A DNA stretch of 29,219 bases from Candidatus Scybalocola fimicaballi (GTDB lineage: Bacteria > Bacteroidota > Bacteroidia > Bacteroidales > Paludibacteraceae): positions 5,835 to 35,053 of the forward strand of contig DCIP01000059.1 of NCBI GenBank assembly GCA_002317115.1. The letters are read 5' to 3'. The position numbers and the translations under genes were made by a program. The notes beneath the pieces were generated by a model. That model saw nothing but the letters and a program-made list of their open reading frames with translations. It was not told the origin of the DNA and searched no databases. Below are positions 1 through 8,547 of this stretch, in pieces (positions within the stretch are counted from its first letter, which is position 1; each line of letters starts with the position of its first letter).

Positions 1-1110
1 TTTGTAATCTTCTTTGGAAAGAAGATGATCGAGTATCTTCAGTTTCGTCAGATTGGCGAGACTATCAGAGATTTGAACCTTGAAGGTCAGATGTCGAAGA
101 AGGGTACTCCTACAATGGGAGGTGTGATCATTATTGGTGGTATTATTCTTCCATGTCTGTTGTTCGGTAATCTTTCCAATATCTATATGCTTTTGATGCT
201 TGGCATCACAATCGGACTTGGATTCCTTGGTGGAGCGGACGATTATATCAAAGTGTTCAAGAAGAACAAAGAAGGTATGTCTCCACGAGTAAAGATCATC
301 GGTCAGGTGGCTATCGGTCTTGCCCTTGGTTTGACTCTTTATTTAAGTCCGGATGTGGTTATCCGTGAGAATTATTCAACAGTCAACAAAGAGAATGTTG
401 AGGTTGTGAACTATAAGAAGGAGAATGTCAAGTCTACAAAGACTACCATCCCATTTGTCAAGAACCATAATTTCGATTACGCTTCGATATTTGAGTTTGC
501 TGGCGACTACGCACAGCAACTTGGATGGGTGTTCTTCGTGTTGGTGACAATCTTCGTGATGACATTCATTTCCAACGGAGCCAATTTGACAGACGGTTTG
601 GATGGTTTGTCCGTCGGAACCTCGATGATAATAGGAGTGGCGCTCGGTATCTTGGCATATTTGTCGAGCCATACAGAGTTCGCAAGCTACCTTAACATCA
701 TGTATATCCCTAAGTCGGAGGAGTTGGTGGTCTACTTGTGTGCCTTTGTCGGCGCAACACTTGGATTCCTATGGTACAACTCATTCCCAGCACAGGTGTT
801 CATGGGAGATACAGGAAGTTTGATGCTTGGAGGAGTGATTGCTGCAATTGCGATGATTATCCGCAAAGAGTTGTTGATTCCAATTTTGTGTGGAGTGTTT
901 ATCGTGGAGAATTTGTCGGTGATGCTACAGGTGTCGTATTTCAAGTACACGAAGAAGAAATATGGTGAAGGCCGACGCATTTTCTTGATGTCTCCATTGC
1001 ATCACCATTTCCAGAAGAAAGGAATGCCAGAGTCTAAGATCGTAGCACGATTCTTGATCGTCGGATTGCTATTGGCAGTAATTACAGTGTTGACTTTAAA
1101 GGTAAGATAA
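1..1110 (+). CDS. mraY: Phospho-N-acetylmuramoyl-pentapeptide transferase (MraY), 5' partial
   Basis: Integral membrane enzyme that transfers phospho-MurNAc-pentapeptide from UDP to undecaprenyl phosphate, giving lipid I. The frame is open from base 1 ([15 protein letters not shown]), so the first ATG at 25 is internal and the N-terminus lies outside the window. Visible family motifs: the Asp pair in GGADDYIK with the following [33 protein letters not shown], and the His cluster [16 protein letters not shown] near the C-terminus. Between the Asp-pair region and NLTDGLDG there is an extra hydrophilic stretch (fragment residues about 125-165) absent from E. coli MraY; longer MraY proteins are usual in Bacteroidales. 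Its TAA shares its last base with the murD ATG. Identity is firm; only the start is missing. Confidence 0.96.
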   Translation, partial: FVIFFGKKMIEYLQFRQIGETIRDLNLEGQMSKKGTPTMGGVIIIGGIILPCLLFGNLSNIYMLLMLGITIGLGFLGGADDYIKVFKKNKEGMSPRVKIIGQVAIGLALGLTLYLSPDVVIRENYSTVNKENVEVVNYKKENVKSTKTTIPFVKNHNFDYASIFEFAGDYAQQLGWVFFVLVTIFVMTFISNGANLTDGLDGLSVGTSMIIGVALGILAYLSSHTEFASYLNIMYIPKSEELVVYLCAFVGATLGFLWYNSFPAQVFMGDTGSLMLGGVIAAIAMIIRKELLIPILCGVFIVENLSVMLQVSYFKYTKKKYGEGRRIFLMSPLHHHFQKKGMPESKIVARFLIVGLLLAVITVLTLKVR

Positions 1111-2444
1111 TGAAAAGAATAGTCGTTTTAGGAGCAGGAGAGAGTGGTGTAGGATCAGCAATCTTAGCCCAGAAGCAGGGTTTTGATGTGTTTGTGTCTG
1201 ATATGTCCCCAATCAAAGAAAAATATGTGGCTGAGCTAAACCAGTACAACATTGCTTGGGAGCAGGGACAGCACACAGAGGAGTTGATTTTGAATGCCGA
1301 CGAGGTTATCAAGAGTCCAGGTATTCCAGAGAAGGCTCCGATCATCAAGGCGTTGAGAGCAAAAGGCATCAACATAATCTCAGAAATCGAATTTGCCGGA
1401 CGTTACTCAAAGTCGAAGATGGTTTGTATCACAGGTAGCAACGGAAAGACAACAACCACTACACTTGTGCACTACATCTTCAAGATGGCAGGACTTGATG
1501 CTTCACTTGCAGGAAACATCGGATTCTCATTGGCACGTCAGGTGGCGATCGATCCACACGACTACTACATTATCGAGCTAAGTAGTTTCCAGTTGGACGG
1601 AATGTATGATTTCAAGGCAGACATAGCCATTCTGCTTAACATCACTCCAGACCATTTGGACAGATATGAGTATAAGTTCCAGAATTACGTAGATTCCAAG
1701 ATGCGTATTATTCAGAACATGACAGAGAACGACACATTCATTTATTGGAATGAGGATCCTGTCGTTACAAAGGAGATTGAGAAGTACGACATTAAGGCAA
1801 AGATGATGCCGTTCTCAATTCAGACAATCGAAGGCATGGCAGCCTACTTGGAAAACGAAAAATTAGTAATCAACTTAAATAATAATTATATAGATATGGA
1901 TATTAATAAACTTGCTTTGAAGGGACAGCACAACACCTACAATTCGATGGCGGCTGGTATTGCTGCAGGCGTTGAGGGTATCAAGAAGGATACTATCCGC
2001 AAGGCGTTCAGTGAGTTCAGCGGCGTAGAGCACCGTCTTGAGCCAGTGGCAAAGGTAAGAAGCGTGTTGTTCATCAACGATTCAAAGGCTACTAACGTAA
2101 ACTCATGTTGGTATGCTTTGCAGTGTATGCACACACCAGTTGTCTTGATTCTTGGAGGAAAGGACAAGGGTAACGACTACACTGAGATTGAGGATTTGGT
2201 AAAGGAGAAGGTAAAGGCTATCGTATGTCTTGGCGTAGATAACACAAAGCTTCACGAGTTTTTCGACGGAAAGGTAGAGAACATCGCAGACGCAGGATCT
2301 ATGGAAGAGGCAGTCAACAAGTGTTTCGCATTTGCTGACAAGGGCGACACAGTGTTGCTTTCACCATGTTGCGCAAGCTTCGACTTGTTTAAGAGCTATG
2401 AGGATAGAGGACAGCAATTCAAGGAGTGTGTAAAACGTCTATAA
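1110..2444 (+). CDS. murD: UDP-N-acetylmuramoyl-L-alanine--D-glutamate ligase (MurD)
   Basis: Cytoplasmic Mur ligase that adds D-glutamate to UDP-MurNAc-L-Ala using ATP. At 444 aa it has the usual family length. The N-terminal UDP-binding Rossmann domain begins with VVLGAGESGVGSAIL; the ATP P-loop GSNGKTTTTT is at residues about 109-118; NITPDHLDRY, the EHRLE motif, NDSKATN and GGKDKGNDY follow in the central and C-terminal domains in the expected order. The start at 1110 overlaps the mraY stop by one base, and ftsW begins one base after its TAA. It is therefore almost certainly co-transcribed and translationally coupled with both neighbours. Nothing unusual was seen. Confidence 0.97.
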   Translation: MKRIVVLGAGESGVGSAILAQKQGFDVFVSDMSPIKEKYVAELNQYNIAWEQGQHTEELILNADEVIKSPGIPEKAPIIKALRAKGINIISEIEFAGRYSKSKMVCITGSNGKTTTTTLVHYIFKMAGLDASLAGNIGFSLARQVAIDPHDYYIIELSSFQLDGMYDFKADIAILLNITPDHLDRYEYKFQNYVDSKMRIIQNMTENDTFIYWNEDPVVTKEIEKYDIKAKMMPFSIQTIEGMAAYLENEKLVINLNNNYIDMDINKLALKGQHNTYNSMAAGIAAGVEGIKKDTIRKAFSEFSGVEHRLEPVAKVRSVLFINDSKATNVNSCWYALQCMHTPVVLILGGKDKGNDYTEIEDLVKEKVKAIVCLGVDNTKLHEFFDGKVENIADAGSMEEAVNKCFAFADKGDTVLLSPCCASFDLFKSYEDRGQQFKECVKRL

Positions 2445-2445
2445 T

Positions 2446-3696
2446 ATGGGAGATCGCAACGCTTTTTTCAAAAAGCTGTTTCTTGGCGACCTCGTTATAT
2501 GGCTAGCGATAGCGGTATTGCTTGCAGTTTCATTTATTGAAGTTTACAGTTCAATACAAGCAATGCCATTGAAATATGTCAAGAATGGCGATTTTAACGG
2601 ACAGTTTTACAAACATATTTTCCTTGAACTAGGAGGACTGGCTTCCATTCTGCTCGTAGTACACATTGGAGTCAAACGATTGTTCTCATCAAAGTTCATC
2701 GTATTCATCGCCTTAGCTGCGGTGGTGTCGGTGATATTTTTGTGGGCGACGATGGCCTTTGGAGCTATGGTCAATGGAGCCAGACGTACGCTTTTCGGCA
2801 TACAGTGGTCTGAAGCTGTCAAGGTGTTCTATGTTATTTTCCTTGCCTTTTGGATTGGAAAATACTCTACTCCTAAAGGATTGTCTCCGACTAAAGCAGG
2901 CTGGTGGGTATTGCTTGGGGTATACGTGGTGTCAATCCTTCCAATCGGAGCGGAGAATCTATCTGGACTGATACTCCTAACTGCAGTCTCATTTTGTATG
3001 TTGCTGACAGGAGGAATTCAAGCTAAACCTTTTATGAAAATTATAGGATTATTCCTAGGCCTTGGCTTGACGTTGGGAGTCATTGGGAAAACAGTGCCTG
3101 CGGAATTGTTGGAAGGTACGCCTTTGCACCGTCTGCATACGTGGGTATCGCGAGTTGAAAAATCTATTGTTGGTGGTAAAACAGAAGAAGATGATCCTAA
3201 ACTAAATTTTGTTGTCACTGACGAAAATTATCAGGTGTCTCATGCTAAGATGGCGGTCTCAGGTGGTGGTGTGGTTGGAAAAGGACCTGCTGCTGGTAGA
3301 GAAAGATATCGTCTTCCTCAAGCATTTTCAGATTATATTTTTTCGATTATTCTTGAAGAGTTAGGTTTAATTGTTGGTTTGTTGTTGATATTTTCATATC
3401 TTTGTATCTTGTGGAGGTCTGTCATGATCGCATACAAATCAGAGAGTATGGTATATGCGATGATGACCATTGGCTGTTCTCTGCTGATATTCCTTCAGGC
3501 GGTGATAAACATGTCCGTGGGAGTGGCGTTGGGAGACTTCGTTACAGGTCAGCCGTTGCCTTTCGTCAGCAAGGGAGGAACGTCGATTTTCATGACAGGT
3601 ATCTTGTTCGGAATCATTATTTCGGTGAGTGCCCATGTCAAGACTCTACAGAACAGAGCCAAATCAAAGGCGGCTCTTGAAGTGGTGGCGGAGTAA
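2446..3696 (+). CDS. ftsW: Septal SEDS peptidoglycan glycosyltransferase (FtsW)
   Basis: Polytopic SEDS-family protein of 416 aa that polymerises lipid II at the septum together with a class B penicillin-binding protein. Repeated hydrophobic segments run through the protein. The family signatures are YRLPQAFSDYIFSIILEELG, whose Asp at residue about 296 corresponds to the essential SEDS aspartate, and FVTGQPLPFVSKGGTSIF near the C-terminus. The position between murD and murG identifies it as FtsW rather than RodA. A hydrophilic stretch at residues about 230-265 likely forms the large loop typical of Bacteroidota homologues. A 145-base gap follows before murG, the first real space in the cluster. 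Confidence 0.95.
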   Translation: MGDRNAFFKKLFLGDLVIWLAIAVLLAVSFIEVYSSIQAMPLKYVKNGDFNGQFYKHIFLELGGLASILLVVHIGVKRLFSSKFIVFIALAAVVSVIFLWATMAFGAMVNGARRTLFGIQWSEAVKVFYVIFLAFWIGKYSTPKGLSPTKAGWWVLLGVYVVSILPIGAENLSGLILLTAVSFCMLLTGGIQAKPFMKIIGLFLGLGLTLGVIGKTVPAELLEGTPLHRLHTWVSRVEKSIVGGKTEEDDPKLNFVVTDENYQVSHAKMAVSGGGVVGKGPAAGRERYRLPQAFSDYIFSIILEELGLIVGLLLIFSYLCILWRSVMIAYKSESMVYAMMTIGCSLLIFLQAVINMSVGVALGDFVTGQPLPFVSKGGTSIFMTGILFGIIISVSAHVKTLQNRAKSKAALEVVAE

Positions 3697-3735
3697 TCCC
3701 CGTCGGAAAGAATAATCGCTGCTCAGGATTTTGTA

Positions 3736-3786
3736 ATATTGTGTGTAAATGGTCCTAGCAGACGACTGATATTGTGTATATGTGGT
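3736..3786 (+). repeat. Pair of direct repeats upstream of murG
   Basis: Two near-identical 18-base copies, ATATTGTGTGTAAATGGT (3736-3753) and ATATTGTGTATATGTGGT (3769-3786), match at 15 of 18 positions and start 33 bases apart, about three helical turns. They lie in the 145-base ftsW-murG gap (3697-3841), the only sizeable gap early in the cluster. A regulator site or a duplicated fragment are both possible. No convincing TAnnTTTG promoter accompanies them, so function is unproven. Confidence 0.35.
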
Positions 3787-3841
3787 GTTGAATAGGCAAG
3801 CGGATGCGGCTTGTGATAACAAAGACTTTATTTTAGACAAA

Positions 3842-4954
3842 ATGGCGGCAAACAAAAGATTCATCATCAGTGGTGGAGGTACGGGTGGTCACATATTCCC
3901 AGCTATTTCTATTGCTAATGCGTTAAAGAAGCGTTTTCCAGACGGTGAGTTCCTATTCGTTGGAGCGGAAGGTCGTATGGAAATGGAGCGTGTGCCTAAA
4001 GCAGGCTACAAGATTATCGGATTGCAGGTGAACGGATTGGTGAGAAGCATGTCACCGTCTGGAATCTTGAAGAATATCAAGGTTATCTATCGTTTTGTGA
4101 AAAGCTATTTCAAGGCGAGATCAATCGTTAAGGATTTTAAGCCAGACGCTGTTGTCGGTGTGGGTGGTTACGCAAGTTGCCCGACTCTTTACGCTGCCAA
4201 CAAACTTGGTGTCCCTACTTTCTTGCAGGAGCAGAATTCCTACGCTGGTGTCGCTAATAAGTTTTTGGCTAAAGGTGTCAAGAAGATCTGCGTCGCTTAC
4301 GACGGTATGGAGAGATTCTTCCCTGGAGACAAATTGATCATGACTGGCAACCCTGTCCGCCAGGATTTCTTGAATGTAGAGAAGGGAGCTCAGGAGGCAT
4401 ACGATTTCTTTGGACTCGATTCGTCAAAGAAGACAATCCTTGTTATCGGTGGTAGCCTTGGTGCCCGCACTGTCAACAACAGTATCATCGCTGGTCTTGA
4501 GGCTATCAAGCAGAGTGGTGTGCAGGTGATCTGGCAGACTGGTAAATACTATTTCGAGGATGCTAAGAAGAAAGCTGACGAGAGCAATAATCCTAACTTG
4601 GTCTGCACAGACTTCGTTTCTCGTATGGATTATGCTTACGCTGTCGCTGATCTTGTAGTGTCGAGAGCAGGAGCAAGCTCAATCTCTGAGCTTTGCCTAC
4701 TTGGCAAGCCTTCGATCTTGGTGCCTTCGCCTAACGTGGCAGAGGATCACCAGACAAAGAATGCCATGGCGTTGTCTACAAAGAACGCGGCCGTGATGAT
4801 CAAGGACGTTGAGGCAGTCGAGAAATTAGTGCCGGAGGCTTTGCGTCTGGTGGCAGATGAAGCGTCGCTCGCATCTATCTCAGCTCAGGCTCTTGCTTTG
4901 GCTCAGAAGGATTCGGCAGACCGAATCGCAAGCGTGATTATTGATGAGATTTAA
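3842..4954 (+). CDS. murG: UDP-GlcNAc:lipid I N-acetylglucosaminyltransferase (MurG)
   Basis: Peripheral membrane GT28-type glycosyltransferase that converts lipid I to lipid II. Seen: the N-terminal glycine loop ISGGGTGGHIFPA starting at residue 10, VVGVGGYASCP, FLQEQNSYAGVANKFLA, the GNPVR motif, VIGGSLGARTVNN opening the C-terminal domain, and the UDP-GlcNAc site SRAGASSISELCLLGKPSILVPSP. The frame stays open upstream to a GTG at 3782, but the family N-terminus starts exactly at the ATG at 3842 (MAANKRFIISGGG), giving 370 aa; the upstream extension has no MurG character. murC follows 11 bases after its stop. Identity is secure. Confidence 0.96.
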   Translation: MAANKRFIISGGGTGGHIFPAISIANALKKRFPDGEFLFVGAEGRMEMERVPKAGYKIIGLQVNGLVRSMSPSGILKNIKVIYRFVKSYFKARSIVKDFKPDAVVGVGGYASCPTLYAANKLGVPTFLQEQNSYAGVANKFLAKGVKKICVAYDGMERFFPGDKLIMTGNPVRQDFLNVEKGAQEAYDFFGLDSSKKTILVIGGSLGARTVNNSIIAGLEAIKQSGVQVIWQTGKYYFEDAKKKADESNNPNLVCTDFVSRMDYAYAVADLVVSRAGASSISELCLLGKPSILVPSPNVAEDHQTKNAMALSTKNAAVMIKDVEAVEKLVPEALRLVADEASLASISAQALALAQKDSADRIASVIIDEI

Positions 4955-4965
4955 TTTTTGGGAAA

Positions 4966-6339
4966 ATGCTGGACAAAATTAAAAATATCTACTTTTTAGG
5001 AATCGGTGGAATTGGAATGAGTGCCATCGCACGTTACTTCAACGCTAAGGGTTATTCAGTGGCTGGCTACGACAAGACAGAGACTGAACTTGCCGACAAA
5101 CTTCGCAGCGAGGGTATTCAGGTGCACTTTGAGGACAACACCGTGTTTATCCCAGAGGATTTCAAAAATCCTAACTATACCTTAGTTGTGTATACTCCGG
5201 CAATCCCAGAGGATCTTACTGAGTATCTTTTCTTCAAGAAGAATGGTTTCACTATCATGAAGCGTTCGCAGATTCTTGGAGAGATCACAAAGAGCCAGGA
5301 GGCTATCTGCATCGCGGGCACTCACGGTAAGACCACAACTACTACGATGATCGCTCACACTCTTCACCATTCTTTCTTGGATTGCAACGCTTTCTTGGGT
5401 GGAGTGTCGAAGAATTTCGAGAGCAATCTTCATCTTTCTAACAAAAGCAACTTGGTCGTTGTTGAGGCTGACGAGTTCGACCGTTCATTCTTGACTTTGG
5501 CTCCACAGATTGCGGTAGTCACTGCAACTGATGCCGACCATCTTGATATCTATGGCACATACGAGGAGTACTTGAAGGGCTTCGAACAGTTTGTGGCTCT
5601 TATCAAACCAGGTGGCGCGTTGATCATGAAGGATGGTCTTCCTATCAAGACTAACGTCCAGGAGGGTGTGAAAATCTATACTTACTCGGTGGAGAAGGGA
5701 GATTTCCATGCTGAGAACATCAAGATTGCCAACGGAAAGATTGTGTTCGACGTGGTTTATCCATTAGGCGTTTTGAAGGGTGTCGACTTGGGTGTGCCTG
5801 TCTATATCAACATTGAGAACGCGATCGCCACTTGCGCGGTGTCTCTATTGAAGGGATTGTCGCATGAGGAGATCAGAAACGCGATAGCAAGTTTCCAGGG
5901 TGTGGCCCGACGTTTCGATTTCCACATCAAACAGGATAATCTTGTGTTGATCGACGATTATGCCCACCATCCAAACGAGGTGAAGGCAAGCATTGAGTCG
6001 TTGCGCAAACTATATTCAGATAAGAAGTTGACAGGAGTGTTCCAACCTCATCTTTACACTCGTACACGAGATTTCGCAGATGAGTTTGCCGCAAGCCTTT
6101 CGCTTCTTGACGAGGTATTGCTATTGGATATCTATCCAGCCCGTGAGCTTCCTATCGAAGGTGTGACAAGCAAGATTATCTTGGACAAGGTGACTGCTAA
6201 AGACAAGCGTCTGATTTCAAAGGATGAGCTGCTCGATTATGTCCGCACTCACAAGATTGAGGTCTTGGCTACAATCGGAGCTGGCGACGTGAATCTATTG
6301 CTTCCTCAGATTAAGAATATTCTTTTGTCGAAGGTATGA
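4966..6339 (+). CDS. murC: UDP-N-acetylmuramate--L-alanine ligase (MurC)
   Basis: ATP-dependent cytoplasmic ligase adding the first amino acid, L-alanine, to UDP-MurNAc. It has 457 aa. The N-terminal UDP-binding signature FLGIGGIGMSAIA is at about residues 10-22, the ATP P-loop GTHGKTTTTT at 118-127, followed by VVVEADEFDRSFL, TATDADHLDIYGT, RRFDFH and DDYAHHPNEVKAS. GTHGKTT and DDYAHHP distinguish MurC from MurD, MurE and MurF. The stop overlaps the next start as ATGA (6336-6339), indicating coupled translation with ftsQ. No ddl lies between murC and ftsQ, as is common in Bacteroidota. Confidence 0.97.
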   Translation: MLDKIKNIYFLGIGGIGMSAIARYFNAKGYSVAGYDKTETELADKLRSEGIQVHFEDNTVFIPEDFKNPNYTLVVYTPAIPEDLTEYLFFKKNGFTIMKRSQILGEITKSQEAICIAGTHGKTTTTTMIAHTLHHSFLDCNAFLGGVSKNFESNLHLSNKSNLVVVEADEFDRSFLTLAPQIAVVTATDADHLDIYGTYEEYLKGFEQFVALIKPGGALIMKDGLPIKTNVQEGVKIYTYSVEKGDFHAENIKIANGKIVFDVVYPLGVLKGVDLGVPVYINIENAIATCAVSLLKGLSHEEIRNAIASFQGVARRFDFHIKQDNLVLIDDYAHHPNEVKASIESLRKLYSDKKLTGVFQPHLYTRTRDFADEFAASLSLLDEVLLLDIYPARELPIEGVTSKIILDKVTAKDKRLISKDELLDYVRTHKIEVLATIGAGDVNLLLPQIKNILLSKV

Positions 6340-7070
6340 GAAAGAAGTTGCAGATAATTGGGATCTCTGTACTTGCCTTATATGTTCTTGTGATGGTCTT
6401 TGTAATGCCGTCGACAGCAAAGAGCATAAGCTGCAGGGGAACAATGGTAAATATCAGCGACAGTGCCGACTATAAGTTTGTGAATAATCTGGATGTCTTA
6501 AAGTACATCAACGCCGCTAATATTAATCCCAACGGTTTGAGCTATAAGAACATTCAGCTTCACAATATGGAGAAGAAGATAGCGGACATTCCATTTGTCA
6601 AGGATGCCCAATGCTACAAGAGCCCAGGTGGGCTGCTTTGTGTGGATATCAAGCAACGTAAGCCGATATTGAGAATTGAGACGCCAACTCAACATCTTTA
6701 TCTGGATTCGGAGGGAGGCTTGATGAACACATCATCTGCTTTCACAGCTTATGTGCCGGTGTTGCTTAGCGAAAAGACTTTGAATAAAAGTTATCTGAAA
6801 AAGGATATATATGAGTTTGCCGACTATGTCTACAACGACAAGTTCTTGAATGCATTGGTTGAGCAGATATATATAGATGCCAGTGGAAAGATAGAGATAG
6901 TGCCGCGCGTAGGGTCGCAGATAATTGTTCTCGGATCGACGGAGGGTTACCAGAAAAAGATGACACGTCTGAAGAAACTCTATCAGCACGGCTTCTCGAA
7001 AGTAGGGTGGAACAAGTACAAGAAGATTGATCTTACGTACGACAATCAGGCTGTTTGTACGAGGAATTGA
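6336..7070 (+). CDS. ftsQ: Cell division protein FtsQ (divergent, Bacteroidota type)
   Basis: Predicted single-pass inner-membrane division protein of 244 aa. One N-terminal transmembrane segment (residues about 6-24, LQIIGISVLALYVLVMVFV) is followed by a periplasmic part. Residues about 50-90 fit the POTRA-like region, with IQLHNMEKKIADIPFVKDAQ resembling the FtsQ/DivIB pattern in which an N-terminal helix leads into a strand ending in V-x-A. The rest (LRIETPTQHLYLDSEGGLM) matches the beta domain seen in FtsQ. Sequence signatures are weak in this phylum, so the call leans on topology and on its place between murC and ftsA. Translation is coupled to murC by ATGA overlap. Confidence 0.88.
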   Translation: MRKKLQIIGISVLALYVLVMVFVMPSTAKSISCRGTMVNISDSADYKFVNNLDVLKYINAANINPNGLSYKNIQLHNMEKKIADIPFVKDAQCYKSPGGLLCVDIKQRKPILRIETPTQHLYLDSEGGLMNTSSAFTAYVPVLLSEKTLNKSYLKKDIYEFADYVYNDKFLNALVEQIYIDASGKIEIVPRVGSQIIVLGSTEGYQKKMTRLKKLYQHGFSKVGWNKYKKIDLTYDNQAVCTRN

Positions 7071-7075
7071 CGTAG

Positions 7076-7097
7076 GGGCAAACCCTTGTGGTTGCCC
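7076..7097 (+). repeat. Short palindrome after ftsQ, likely dispersed repeat
   Basis: GGGCAA-A-CC / GGTTGCCC forms an 8-bp stem with one bulged A and a 5-base loop, six bases after the ftsQ stop. There is no T-run, so it is a poor intrinsic terminator, and a terminator here would cut ftsA off from the cluster. From memory, similar GTAGGGGCAA...TTGCCC units are scattered between genes in many Bacteroidota; that was not checked. The rest of the ftsQ-ftsA gap (7098-7148) is AT-rich with no clear promoter. Confidence 0.5.
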
Positions 7098-7148
7098 AAT
7101 TAACAAAGAACAAAGAATTTAGTAAATACTATCAAAATTATAGTGACA

Positions 7149-8537
7149 ATGGCGAATACACTACAATTGACGGACAAAATAGCGGTGGTGCTTGACCTCG
7201 GTACCACAAAGCTTAGAGCAGTGGCTGCTTTACTTGACGAAAACAAGAAAGTATCTCAGATTCTTGCTACAGAAGAGGTAGACTCAAAGGGCGTTAAACA
7301 TGGTAGAGTCGAGAATTATGTTGAGTTGGCGCGTGTCTTGAAGCCAATGCTCACACATCTTGCTATGCGAATCTACAACAAGATGAAGGATTCTATCGGA
7401 GAGAGTTTCATCGGCACTCCAGTTGAGATCAAGAAAGTATATATTGCTCTTGGAGGAAAGGGAATTCAGGGTAAAGCCCAGGAGGAGCCATATCGCCTAA
7501 ATGATCAGTATGTTGATCTTCCAGTGGTTCAGAAAATCCAGGAGAATATCCGTCAGCGTGTCCAGAACGATAAGGAGGTTATTCTCGACCTTGTCAATCA
7601 GGGATATAATGTCGACGACGATATCAGAATGGAGGCAGTCGGAAGCCGAGCAAACAATGTGATTGGCCGTTTCTGTGTTGTGACTGCGGAGAGAGGCATT
7701 CAGGAGGATATCACCAAAACACTTGACACAATCGGAGTGGAGTTGGCAGGCTTTACACTTTTGCCATTCGCCTTGGCAGAGGTGATGCTTTCAGATGCAG
7801 ACAAAGAGGTAGGAACCACATTGATCGACTTGGGTGCGTCGTCAACATCAATAGCCATTTATCGTGATAATGTTCGCCGTCACGTTAGAGTGTTGCACCT
7901 TGGAAGCAAATTGATCACACAAGATATCAAAAAGGTATGCGGCTTGACTGCCGAGGACGCTGAGAAGATCAAGAAAAAATACGGATACGCATATCCTGGA
8001 GGTGTGGAAGAGGACAATACGCTTAGAATCCCTAATTCCGACGTCAGAATCGTAGTGTCTGAGTTGGCAGCTATTATTGAGGCTCGATTGGAGGAACTTA
8101 TGGCTTACCTTCTTGGTGAGATGAATAAGGTGCAGGCTTTGTCTTCAACACGAAAAATCATCCTTACTGGAAACGGAGCTCGTTTGAAGAAAGTTTGTGA
8201 GAAATTCACAAATGAGTTTGGCTTGGATACAGAGGTTGGAAAGATTAAGGATTCCTACTATGAGAAATACAGCCCGTATTTCGCGACTATGGACGGTGTT
8301 AACGGAAATATGTCAAAGGCGGCTCGCTATATGAATGCGTTTGCGGCATGTCTTGGAACACTTGAGTCTTGTGACCTTGAATCATGCGTCCTTGTAGGAA
8401 AGAAAGAGGCTGTGACTGCAACTCCAGCTCCAGTCAAGAAAAAAGGTCTTTTGGGAGGTTTGAGAGACTTGTTCACAGGAGTTACTGATGGAGTAGTCGG
8501 TAAGGCAGAGGATATCATCGGTGGTAAGGAAATCTAA
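7149..8537 (+). CDS. ftsA: Cell division protein FtsA (actin-like membrane tether)
   Basis: Actin/Hsp70-fold ATPase that anchors FtsZ filaments to the inner membrane and recruits later division proteins. Seen in order: phosphate-1 loop IAVVLDLGTTKLRAVAAL (residues about 11-28), a 1C-like domain around VYIALGGKGIQGK, phosphate-2 motif GTTLIDLGASSTSIAIY, adenosine motif KIILTGNGARLKKV, and a C-terminal GLLGGLRDLFTGVTDGVV segment that can form the membrane-binding amphipathic helix after an Ala/Pro/Lys linker. The ATG at 7149 (MANTLQL) is preferred over the upstream in-frame GTG at 7143; length 462 aa. The sequence is rather divergent from textbook FtsA, in line with the two unusual FtsZ proteins encoded next to it. 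Ten bases separate it from ftsZ copy 1. Confidence 0.93.
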   Translation: MANTLQLTDKIAVVLDLGTTKLRAVAALLDENKKVSQILATEEVDSKGVKHGRVENYVELARVLKPMLTHLAMRIYNKMKDSIGESFIGTPVEIKKVYIALGGKGIQGKAQEEPYRLNDQYVDLPVVQKIQENIRQRVQNDKEVILDLVNQGYNVDDDIRMEAVGSRANNVIGRFCVVTAERGIQEDITKTLDTIGVELAGFTLLPFALAEVMLSDADKEVGTTLIDLGASSTSIAIYRDNVRRHVRVLHLGSKLITQDIKKVCGLTAEDAEKIKKKYGYAYPGGVEEDNTLRIPNSDVRIVVSELAAIIEARLEELMAYLLGEMNKVQALSSTRKIILTGNGARLKKVCEKFTNEFGLDTEVGKIKDSYYEKYSPYFATMDGVNGNMSKAARYMNAFAACLGTLESCDLESCVLVGKKEAVTATPAPVKKKGLLGGLRDLFTGVTDGVVGKAEDIIGGKEI

Positions 8538-8547
8538 AATATAGGAT

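Noticed and set aside
3782..3841. GTG-started N-terminal extension of MurG
   Set aside because: The extra 20 residues have no family counterpart; MurG proteins begin shortly before the GGGTGGH loop, matching the ATG at 3842.
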